Source of the DNA: Candidatus Methanolliviera sp. GoM_oil
GTDB lineage: Archaea; Halobacteriota; Methanoliparia; Methanoliparales; Methanoliparaceae
Length of the DNA: 8,716 bases
NCBI GenBank assembly: GCA_902158735.1
Contig: CABGHG010000065.1
Location: 1 to 8,716, forward strand
Reading direction: 5' to 3'
Numbering within the stretch: position 1 is the first letter of the stretch; every line of letters starts with the position of its first letter. Below, piece after piece: positions 1-5,982 of the stretch. The position numbers were made by a program, and so were the translations under genes. The notes under the pieces were generated by a model. The model was not told where the DNA came from, ran no database searches, and was given only the letters and a program-made list of their open reading frames with translations.

Positions 1-83
1 ATCTTAAGATTGATCTCCTTCGCCCCGATAACATCAGTATCACCGAGTTTATATATCTTCGTCACGTTCCTCGTCTCGATCAT
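1..83 (-). CDS. ABC transporter ATP-binding protein, LolD/MacB type (5' end only)
   Basis: Only the first 27 codons are inside the window; the gene runs off the left edge. The visible N-terminus reads MIETRNVTKIYKLGDTDV and continues IGAKEINLK, the usual first strands of MacB/LolD-family ATPases (family pattern: ..xNVxKxYxxGxxxVxALxxVxL). Walker motifs lie outside the window and cannot be checked. A GAGGGAGA Shine-Dalgarno stretch (84-91) sits directly upstream of the ATG. The start is 15 nt after the permease stop, so this is the third gene of a minus-strand operon and supplies the energising subunit for the MacB-like permease. Too short for an independent family search; the call leans on the motif and on operon context. 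Confidence 0.75.
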   Translation of the reverse strand, partial: MIETRNVTKIYKLGDTDVIGAKEINLK

Positions 84-98
84 TCTCCCTCGTTTGGT

Positions 99-1427
99 TT
101 ATTCTGCCCGAAATGCATCAACCGGACTCATTTTGGATGCCTGTAATGCTGGAACTATGCCGCCAATTATCCCAGAGGTACACCCGATGATAAAGGCATA
201 TATGATCGTAGCAGATGTTATCTTCATAAGCTCGGTCATCGGCGGCACGATCATGTTGGGAAACACGATCGGCATCATTGTCTGGAAGAAGTATGGTAAC
301 AAGATGCCGATGATTATCCCAAGGATCGTTCCTATGATGGCGATCGCAGTGGATTCTATCGTTATGAGCTTTAATACGTCCGGTTTTTGCCAGCCGATCG
401 CCCTCAATGTACCTATCTCCTTCGTTCTCTCGGCGATCGATCTCATCGTCATGATTAGGATGAAACCGAAGCTCGCCAGGATGACGATCGCCTCCACGAT
501 ATACTCATAGACCTTAAATTGGTCTATCTGCTCTCCAATGGCTTTCATGAGTGCCCCCTGATCCATTATGCTCACTCCTCTGCACTTAGCCTTTATCCAC
601 ATCCCGATCGTACCCGTCTCAACATGAGGTTCGGGTATCACCCTGAATATGGAGACCTCGTTTTTTCCTATTCCTTTTAGATCTCTCGCGTCCCTCAGGC
701 TCACGACGATGCCTTCGTCCTCGAGTGGGTTTCCAACCTCGTATATACCGGTTATATTAAAATCGCGTCTCTTCCCGCCATACACCACCCTTATTTCATC
801 GCCAACGCCCAATCCAGACTCGTCCGCAAGCATCTTTCCGATGACGGCACCCCCAATGGGGCCATCAAAGATAGATCCCTCGATCATCTTCGTGGGATAG
901 CTCTTAATGATCATCTCCTTTGTCGGATCAATACCGATGAGGATCACCGAGTTTGCCAGTTCGGCGATGCCCTTTCCCTCGAGCATCTTCCCTGCCGTTC
1001 CTCCCATCATCCCGACCATCTGTTCCATCACGATACCTCCTGCCTCACCCATCATTCCACTTATCTGTCCTGCAGATACGGGCCTCTTCAGCTCCACACC
1101 CTTCAATTCTGTCATCGCATACACCCTTGGAACGACGTATCTGACACCCGGTATCCTATCGATGGTCCTGCCTATGTCTTCATTCAATCTTCCATAGAAG
1201 ATGCCACCTCCTTCGCCCATGACATCTACACAGCCCCACTCGCCCATGCTTTCGGTGGCACCCCCTATCATCTCTTCCATCCCTTCGGTCAGCGAGGAGA
1301 GTCCCACAAAGAGAGCTACCGCTATCGCGACGGCTAAAAGCATTAAGATGGTTCTAAACATCCTTCCGAGAAGGTTTCTATACGCCATATGGCGCATCTT
1401 CATATTACAGGTTCTTTCTCTTCTCAT
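99..1427 (-). CDS. ABC transporter permease, MacB/FtsX family
   Basis: A 442-residue membrane protein with the MacB/FtsX layout. There is one N-terminal transmembrane segment (about residues 26-46), then a large extracytoplasmic domain (about 47-310). Three C-terminal transmembrane segments follow, with the cytoplasmic coupling signature RTKEIGTLRAIGW between the first two. The C-terminus has the family ending (PALQASKMSPVDAFRAE). Such permeases work with a LolD/MacB ATPase in export or mechanotransmission across the membrane; the substrate cannot be read from sequence. The start at 1427 overlaps the stop of the upstream COG1361 gene in an ATGA, indicating translational coupling. An alternative start at residue 9 (MKMRHMAYRNL, position 1403) gives a more typical family N-terminus. 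The extracytoplasmic domain holds an unusual Met/Gly-rich stretch, about residues 121-150 (SGMMGEAGG, GMMGGTAGK). Confidence 0.9.
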   Translation of the reverse strand: MRRERTCNMKMRHMAYRNLLGRMFRTILMLLAVAIAVALFVGLSSLTEGMEEMIGGATESMGEWGCVDVMGEGGGIFYGRLNEDIGRTIDRIPGVRYVVPRVYAMTELKGVELKRPVSAGQISGMMGEAGGIVMEQMVGMMGGTAGKMLEGKGIAELANSVILIGIDPTKEMIIKSYPTKMIEGSIFDGPIGGAVIGKMLADESGLGVGDEIRVVYGGKRRDFNITGIYEVGNPLEDEGIVVSLRDARDLKGIGKNEVSIFRVIPEPHVETGTIGMWIKAKCRGVSIMDQGALMKAIGEQIDQFKVYEYIVEAIVILASFGFILIMTMRSIAERTKEIGTLRAIGWQKPDVLKLITIESTAIAIIGTILGIIIGILLPYFFQTMMPIVFPNMIVPPMTELMKITSATIIYAFIIGCTSGIIGGIVPALQASKMSPVDAFRAE

Positions 1428-2767
1428 TTCTTAGCTCTTTTCCTATAGAGATAAAATCCCAAGACCGCCACCGCCAGTACGAGAACGATTAAGATTGCCA
1501 GAATAGGAACTCGCTCGGCGGGGCTTTTTGCCTCCTTCACCTGGCTCACCGAGATCTGCTTCTTCGCAACGATGGCGTGTTCTCCCAGATCATCCGTATA
1601 ACTAATTTTCATTGCGATAGGGAGTTTCTCGGGTGCACCTTCTAACACGGTCATCTGGAAGATGGCAGAACCTGCATCGCCCGGCGCGACCGTTCCGGCG
1701 TATGAAGAGTTCCAAGAACCCTTTCCCGTGAGGTATCTATTCTCCAATATATCGACCCGAACGGATCTGGCATCATCTCCCCCGTTGTTCTCAATGGTGA
1801 CCAATAGAGTAGCCGTCGTGTTCGGTTTAACTTCTCTGGGGCTCGTCTCTATCTCCGGCATAGAAATCTCGGCCCTTGAGATCACGCGAACTGCGATGCT
1901 ATCCGAGGATGAGCCCCCCCAATGATCTATCGTGACAGGCAGACGATACAGACCCTTCTTCGTTTTAGGGTCCGCAACGAGTTTGACCTCCACCGGGCGA
2001 GACTCACCCGGAGAGAGGTCGCCGATGTATAGTCTATTACCGGAACCAACCAAAGATATTGCTGGGACTTTCTCTTCTTCCTCACCAAAAGAGGGGATTG
2101 TGCCCCCCATCATCTCCATTATACTACTTGGCATCATTGAAGTTGAAGGTGTAGCAGAGGATGTTGGAGAGATTGTACCCACCTCCAATACCACGTTCTT
2201 AATCCTGTTCCTCCCAACATTTTTTATCTCTATCGTCATCTCGTTTGCAGATCCGGGGGCGATAACATCATCGGACACATTAGAGATGATGATATATGAG
2301 CTCTCCACCGGAATGGATATCGTTCCAAGCATCTCCGTCTTTGAGGAGAAGGCATTTCGGTACGATGCCTTGATGTTTAGGTTATAAATCCCACCCACTG
2401 CGTCGGGTGCCACGTATACCACAAAATGTGCTATTCTCTTCTCTCCACTTCTAAGGTCACCTAACCCATCGGAACCATCCAATATTCCGATCGATTTGGA
2501 AGAGGGATGCTCTCCGATCTCACCGGAGATTATGAAGGTATTATTTCCCATGAGGCAGGAGAAGGTTGCCTGTTGCAACTGAACGACCACGTCCCTCTTT
2601 CCATCTCCGTTGTTGATTATTGGAATAGAGAGATTGACCTTGTCGCCGGGTGAGAGCGGCATCTTATCAAAATGAATCTCGCCAACGCTCAACGCGCCGA
2701 CCGTGGGTATCACGGCTGCGCAGATAAAGAGGACCAGAAGCGATAATATCGGTATTGATCTCATCAT
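1424..2767 (-). CDS. COG1361-type secreted, membrane-anchored Ig-like/CARDB protein
   Basis: A 447-residue protein with an N-terminal signal peptide (hydrophobic core about residues 5-25, ending VGALS). It has repeated beta-sandwich regions of the CARDB/NEW3/COG1361 sort: 'INNGDGKRDV', 'IKNVGRNRIKNV' and 'IENNGGDDARSV' each follow a 'PG/P-x-L/T' strand, giving at least three copies. One transmembrane helix (about 421-441) is followed by a basic tail RKRAKK. It should be exposed outside the membrane and anchored at its C-terminus. It is the first gene of the operon, with its stop overlapping the permease start, so it is likely the extracytoplasmic partner of that transporter. A Met-rich, Ser/Thr-rich linker lies at about 201-235 (SMMPSSIMEMMGGT, then EEEE). 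No SD precedes the start and the TATA box is close, so the mRNA may be nearly leaderless. M1 and M2 are adjacent ATG codons; either could be used. Confidence 0.85.
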   Translation of the reverse strand: MMRSIPILSLLVLFICAAVIPTVGALSVGEIHFDKMPLSPGDKVNLSIPIINNGDGKRDVVVQLQQATFSCLMGNNTFIISGEIGEHPSSKSIGILDGSDGLGDLRSGEKRIAHFVVYVAPDAVGGIYNLNIKASYRNAFSSKTEMLGTISIPVESSYIIISNVSDDVIAPGSANEMTIEIKNVGRNRIKNVVLEVGTISPTSSATPSTSMMPSSIMEMMGGTIPSFGEEEEKVPAISLVGSGNRLYIGDLSPGESRPVEVKLVADPKTKKGLYRLPVTIDHWGGSSSDSIAVRVISRAEISMPEIETSPREVKPNTTATLLVTIENNGGDDARSVRVDILENRYLTGKGSWNSSYAGTVAPGDAGSAIFQMTVLEGAPEKLPIAMKISYTDDLGEHAIVAKKQISVSQVKEAKSPAERVPILAILIVLVLAVAVLGFYLYRKRAKK

Positions 2768-2793
2768 TTTAACCGATTATGATCAAGTAATGT

Positions 2794-2807
2794 CCTTTAT
2801 AAAATTT
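2794..2807 (-). promoter_or_regulatory. TATA-like promoter of the COG1361/MacB operon
   Basis: On the minus strand the sequence reads AAATTTTATAAAGG, a good archaeal TATA-like box. It lies about 30 nt upstream of the ATG at 2767, inside the 53-nt gap behind purH. With the usual ~25-nt distance the transcript would start within a few bases of the start codon, consistent with the absence of an SD. A second TTTTATACC lies slightly further upstream (about 2807-2816). Confidence 0.5.
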
Positions 2808-2820
2808 GGTATAAAAGATT

Positions 2821-4260
2821 TTAGTGCTTGAAACACCTCTGCCCAGTAAAGACCATAAAAACACCGTACTCGTTCGCCGCCTCTATCACCTCATCATCCC
2901 TTATAGATCCTCCTGGCTGAACTATTCCTCTTATCTTAAATTCTTTTGCGACGTCTATCGCATCCCTGAAAGGAAAGAATGCATCGCTTGCCATGATCGA
3001 ATTATTTATATTCTCCTTTCCTTTGTGCGTTGCGATCCACGAAGAATCCACGCGTGCCGTCTGTCCTCCCCCGATTCCGACCGTTCTCTTCTCCTTCACA
3101 AAGACGATCGCGTTCGATCTGACCCACTTTGCACATTTAAAACCGAATACCATAGATTCTATATCCTCTCTCGACGGTTTATTCTCGGTTACGACCTTCC
3201 ACTCATCCGGGATCATCTTCGCATCATCCCTCTCCTGGATAGATAGTCCTCCAGAGACGCTTCTAAAATCTAATCTTCTATCATCTTTAAAAGGTGAATC
3301 CTTATTCAATCCTCTAACTTCCAAAAGAATCAGGTTCTTTCTTCTCCCAAGAATTTTAATGCTTCTCTCTTCAAAGGACGGTGCTATCACCACCTCAAGA
3401 AATAACTTTGAGAGCTCTTCCGCCAGATCTTCTTCTAATTCTCTATTAACGCTCACAATGCCTCCAAAAGGAGAATAAGTATCCGTAGCAAAGGCATCTC
3501 TCCACGCCAAAACCAGATCATTAGAAGATGCGATCCCGGTCGGTGTTGCATGTTTCATTATCACGATCGTCGGATCATAAAACTCCTTTACGCATTCTAT
3601 CGCATTGTTGGCATCCATTATATTATTATACGAGAGTTTTTTCCCGTGTATCTGCTTTGCCGATGCGATACACGGCTCATTCGTATCATTTATGTAAAAA
3701 GCGGCCTTCTGATGATAATTTTCCCCGTATCTCAAATCTTCTGCCTTTTTAAAGCTCAAATTTAATATGTCTGGAAATTTTTCATCTTTCTCGGAGACCA
3801 TCTCGGATAAGAGGATGTCGTATCTTATCGCATAATTTAATGCCTTCGATGCGAGTCTCTTTCTATATTTTAGATCCAATTTAGACCTTTTGATGACATC
3901 TAACAGATCTTCGTAATCCTTTGGGTCTATGAGGACGACACCACGATCATAATTTTTTGCGGCAAGGCTTATCAGTTGAGCGTGATCAAAATCTTTCATC
4001 GCTTCTCTCACCTCATCTTTTAAAGGATCTATCGGCTTTAAGTTGGACACCAACAAAAAATCTTCTCTGCCATCAAGCATCTCGTAAAGATGCGAAAAGG
4101 AATGTTTTGATAGATCTTTTACGCTGATATTATCCTTGATTAAAAGTTTATACGTCTCGTCCATCGATAGAACTTTAACTCCAAGATCTAAAAGACCTCT
4201 TGCGAATTCCAGAACCCCATCATTCTTCCAAGCGTTCAAAAATGCACTTTTTATCTTCAT
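2821..4260 (-). CDS. purH: PurH: AICAR formyltransferase with degenerate IMP cyclohydrolase domain
   Basis: A 479-residue protein aligning along its length with bifunctional PurH, which formylates AICAR with 10-formyl-THF (or formate-derived formyl in archaea) and closes FAICAR to IMP. The transformylase part is well kept: RYGENYHQ (177-184), YNNIMDANNA (211-220), the KH pair in IVIMKHATPTG (236-237), PFGGIV, SNAIVFV, GIGGGQTARVDSS, SDAFFPFRD, and the C-terminal FTGQRCFKH. The N-terminal MGS-like cyclohydrolase part is short. The SGGT loop is replaced by SMDET (32-36), and the RVKTLHP block plus some 35 following residues are missing after LDGR (62-65). Parts of its end remain (NLKP, LAAKN 99-103). 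It is likely a working transformylase; cyclohydrolase activity is doubtful. The protein is shorter than typical bacterial PurH (about 510-530). It is monocistronic, with its own TATA-like box and SD. Confidence 0.92.
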   Translation of the reverse strand: MKIKSAFLNAWKNDGVLEFARGLLDLGVKVLSMDETYKLLIKDNISVKDLSKHSFSHLYEMLDGREDFLLVSNLKPIDPLKDEVREAMKDFDHAQLISLAAKNYDRGVVLIDPKDYEDLLDVIKRSKLDLKYRKRLASKALNYAIRYDILLSEMVSEKDEKFPDILNLSFKKAEDLRYGENYHQKAAFYINDTNEPCIASAKQIHGKKLSYNNIMDANNAIECVKEFYDPTIVIMKHATPTGIASSNDLVLAWRDAFATDTYSPFGGIVSVNRELEEDLAEELSKLFLEVVIAPSFEERSIKILGRRKNLILLEVRGLNKDSPFKDDRRLDFRSVSGGLSIQERDDAKMIPDEWKVVTENKPSREDIESMVFGFKCAKWVRSNAIVFVKEKRTVGIGGGQTARVDSSWIATHKGKENINNSIMASDAFFPFRDAIDVAKEFKIRGIVQPGGSIRDDEVIEAANEYGVFMVFTGQRCFKH

Positions 4261-4264
4261 CTAT

Positions 4265-4301
4265 CTCTCCCAGGTGGTCATTGGTATTTAGATTTAAATT
4301 T
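4265..4301 (-). promoter_or_regulatory. purH promoter and ribosome binding site
   Basis: Reading the minus strand, AAATTTAAATC (4301-4291) is a TATA-like box. A strong SD GGGAGAG (4271-4265) ends 4 nt before the purH ATG at 4260. This supports the chosen start codon. Confidence 0.5.
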
Positions 4302-4366
4302 TTATCTTTGGAGATAGAGGTATTAGAGATAAAAAGATATGCTGTCATTCGCGGCTCGACCTCAGT

Positions 4367-4582
4367 TTAATCTCTCTTAAGTTTTTCTATCGCAGAAATC
4401 ACTTCGGACAGCACGCATCCAACATCGTAGGGAGAAGACCAAAACTCTCTTCCATCGCTCTCATACAGAATTTAAATATCCAGCCCATCTCCTCACTTCC
4501 CAAGCGACCTCAACGCAAACTCGAAGCAATTGTCTATCAACGCGACCGATATACTCTCACAGTACCTCTCACAAAGTCCCAT
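4367..4582 (-). pseudogene. Remnant of a ~71-residue protein gene with two in-frame stops
   Basis: One minus-strand frame from ATG 4582 to TAA 4367-4369 reads like a single small protein interrupted twice. It starts MGLCERYCESISVALIDNC and goes on FEFALRSLGK. Then come TGA (4493-4495), GDGLDI, TAA (4472-4474), and ILYESDGREFWSSPYDVG followed by CVLSEVISAIEKLKRD. The part after the second stop is strongly protein-like, with a Trp, a helix-forming end and a normal stop. An SD (AGGAGA, 4597-4592) sits at a sensible distance before the ATG. I do not recognise the family. Two independent nonsense codons favour decay over recoding. Alternatively the first 29 codons are a real micro-protein. The first stop (TGA) could derive from a Trp codon by one base change. 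Confidence 0.55.
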
Positions 4583-4630
4583 TTTTATTCATCTCCTATT
4601 CGTTTACAAGATAAACATATACACAGATAG

Positions 4631-4693
4631 TATTTAAGTCTTTTGGTTAACAGAAAAACATAAATATTATAAGTTAAGACTATAAAAAGGAGG
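4631..4693 (+). promoter_or_regulatory. Promoter and RBS of the winged-helix gene
   Basis: TATTTAAG (4631-4638) is a TATA-like box in an AT-rich stretch lying between divergent reading frames. A second AT-rich candidate (TAAATATTATAAG, 4661-4673) is too close for the SD to be transcribed. The SD AAGGAGG (4687-4693) is close to ideal and 5 nt from the ATG at 4699, fixing that start with confidence. Confidence 0.5.
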
Positions 4694-4698
4694 ATTAA

Positions 4699-5025
4699 AT
4701 GGAAGAAGAACGGATGATCGAGATGATATTAGAGAAGATGGATAGGATGCTCGAGTTGGAAGAAGAGATACTTGAAATGGTTTCTATAGAGAGAAAGGAA
4801 TTGAAGCCTCTGGATGCATTAACCTTATTGGATCTACCTGACCATCTGAGGAAGAGCGCTATGGTGATGAACAAGCTAAAAGAGGCAACTGCAAAAGAGG
4901 TGGCAGATGAAACGATGCGGGAGAGATCGATAGAGAGCGCCTATCTGAATCAGCTACATCGAGAAAACTATCTCTTGAAGAAGAGAGATGGAAGAAAGGT
5001 CATCTTCTATTTCCCGAAGGAATAA
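4699..5025 (+). CDS. Small winged-helix transcriptional regulator with N-terminal coiled coil
   Basis: 108 residues. Residues 1-35 are highly charged (Glu/Met-rich) and should form a helix or coiled coil, likely for dimerisation. Residues 42-108 fit a winged helix-turn-helix: LDLPDHLRKSAMVMNKL, then KEATAKEVADETMRERSIES (helix 2/turn), the recognition-helix region AYLNQLHRENYL, and a beta wing KKRDGRKVIFYF. It probably binds DNA in the cytoplasm. It lies directly upstream of a MinD-like ATPase. I recall this small wHTH plus MinD/ParA-like arrangement from archaeal genomes, but cannot search for it here. No ligand-binding domain is seen. A TATA box starts 6 nt after its stop, so the ATPase can be transcribed separately. 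It is a reasonable candidate to act on the palindromes that follow, but nothing in the sequence proves this. Confidence 0.8.
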   Translation: MEEERMIEMILEKMDRMLELEEEILEMVSIERKELKPLDALTLLDLPDHLRKSAMVMNKLKEATAKEVADETMRERSIESAYLNQLHRENYLLKKRDGRKVIFYFPKE

Positions 5026-5030
5026 AAAGG

Positions 5031-5038
5031 TTTATATG
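5031..5038 (+). promoter_or_regulatory. TATA-like box upstream of the minD leader
   Basis: TTTATATG starts 6 nt after the winged-helix stop codon. With the standard archaeal spacing transcription would begin around 5056-5062, giving the MinD-like gene a leader of about 180 nt that contains the whole hairpin array. Confidence 0.45.
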
Positions 5039-5070
5039 CTTTATGAGAATGGACCATGAATGCGTGTGTT

Positions 5071-5241
5071 CAAAAATCTTTGGGTCTAAAGAGGTCTTTG
5101 GATGCAGACGAATCTTTGATTCGTCGTGCTCGAACGGAGTTCGGCATGCGACGAAATCGAAGATTTCGTGCCGTGAAAATGTTCCATTTTCACATGCCAA
5201 AAACTTCGTTTTTAAGCACCTTAAAAATCGGAGATTTTTAA
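5071..5241 (+). repeat. Tandem array of short palindromes/hairpins in the minD leader
   Basis: Six perfect inverted repeats with 3-nt centres stand in a row. Given as arm-1/loop/arm-2: 5107-5114/5115-5117 TTT/5118-5125 (8 bp); 5131-5135/GGA 5136-5138/5139-5143 (5 bp, extendable past a bulged T5130 to about 10); 5151-5158/GAA/5162-5169 (8 bp); 5173-5181/TTC/5185-5193 (9 bp); 5199-5204/TTC/5208-5213 (6 bp); 5221-5229/GGA/5233-5241 (9 bp). Loop starts are spaced 21, 23, 23, 23 and 25 nt. Linkers are 3-7 nt and GC-cored (GTGCT, GCATGCG, GCC, ATGCC, AAGCACC). Weaker hairpins precede at 5085-5102 (2- or 4-nt loop) and about 5069-5084. The last palindrome abuts the minD ATG. It does not resemble any CRISPR, tRNA or riboswitch I know. 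Confidence 0.88.
5230..5233 (+). promoter_or_regulatory. Shine-Dalgarno of minD inside a hairpin loop
   Basis: GGAG lies 8 nt before the ATG at 5242. Three of its bases form the triloop of the 9-bp hairpin 5221-5241 and the fourth is the first stem base. If the hairpin folds, the SD is displayed in the loop but the stem fills the space up to the start codon, so folding could modulate initiation. Confidence 0.6.
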
Positions 5242-5976
5242 ATGAAGACGATAGCTATACATTCTTATAGGGGAGGAACGGGGAAGACGAACATCGCGTT
5301 GAGCATGGCGGAATGTTTGGCACAAAGGGAAAAGCAGGTTTGCCTGATGGACTTTGACCTTAGAGCCCCTTCTTTGGGATCGTTCTTCGGGTATAAGCCG
5401 TCTAATTATATAAATGACTTCTTGGAAGAGAGATGCGGCATAGAGGATCTGTTGGTGAGTGTCGAGGAATTTAACGATAGATTATTTGTAGGATTCGCCT
5501 CTTCAGAGATTAGGGATATAAAGGAAGCGATGAAAGAAGATAAGAAGAAACAGATGAAGATATTAAGTAAAATATTGAATGGAAGAGATTCTCTAAAGGA
5601 TAATATGGATTATCTTATCTTTGATACTACTCCTGGCCTTAGGTATTCCTCCACAAATGTAATATTAAGCTCCGATCTCGTTTTATTGGTTGCAACGCTG
5701 GACAGATCCGACCTTGCTGGGACTAAAAGAATGATAGAAGAGATACACGAAATTTTAGATATGCCACACTCCGTAATTATAAATAAAGTTCCAGCGGGGG
5801 TTTCTGACGAAGAGGTTTCGAAAGAGGTTGGGGATAAATTATCTCAAAATATGATATGTACGATACAGTGCTACTGTGAAGTTATGAGCTTACGCGGTAG
5901 AGAGACGATCTTTCATCATCAGCCAGAACACCCATTTTCGAGAGCAATCGAAGAGATCGCAGATAAAATCTCTTAA
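5242..5976 (+). CDS. MinD/ParA-like P-loop ATPase
   Basis: 244 residues of the SIMIBI MinD/ParA/Mrp class. The deviant Walker A is SYRGGTGKTN (residues 8-17); Arg10 stands where the signature Lys of KGGxGK[ST] usually is. Switch I/A' is CLMDFDLRAPSLG (34-46) and Walker B is YLIFDTTPGL (124-133). The DLVLLVATLDRSDLAGTKR segment fits the MinD fold after Walker B. INKVP (180-184) is the NKxP base-recognition region, and a Cys cluster CTIQCYC lies at 206-212. Such ATPases dimerise on ATP and place or regulate a partner; the target is unknown here. I see no clear amphipathic membrane-targeting C-terminus as in true MinD, so a cell-division role should not be assumed. The start is set by the GGAG at 5230 and by the TAA of an upstream frame directly adjacent. 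It is convergent with the ABC ATPase gene, with 6 nt between stops. Confidence 0.88.
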   Translation: MKTIAIHSYRGGTGKTNIALSMAECLAQREKQVCLMDFDLRAPSLGSFFGYKPSNYINDFLEERCGIEDLLVSVEEFNDRLFVGFASSEIRDIKEAMKEDKKKQMKILSKILNGRDSLKDNMDYLIFDTTPGLRYSSTNVILSSDLVLLVATLDRSDLAGTKRMIEEIHEILDMPHSVIINKVPAGVSDEEVSKEVGDKLSQNMICTIQCYCEVMSLRGRETIFHHQPEHPFSRAIEEIADKIS

Positions 5977-5982
5977 AAACCT

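Noticed and set aside
2824..3752. Several plus-strand frames of 70-161 codons opposite purH
   Set aside because: They are antisense shadows of a protein with clear PurH motifs; none has an SD or family features.
5071..5241. CRISPR array
   Set aside because: The unit spacing is regular, but there is no constant repeat with variable spacers; stems differ in sequence and units are only ~23 nt.
5199..5241. Intrinsic terminator for the winged-helix gene
   Set aside because: Stems here are A-T rich with no GC-rich stem and T-tract, and the last one abuts a start codon with an SD in its loop.
5043..5270. A 75-codon plus frame across the first array into minD
   Set aside because: It overlaps the well-supported MinD-like start in another frame and has no SD; its low-complexity translation reflects the palindromes.
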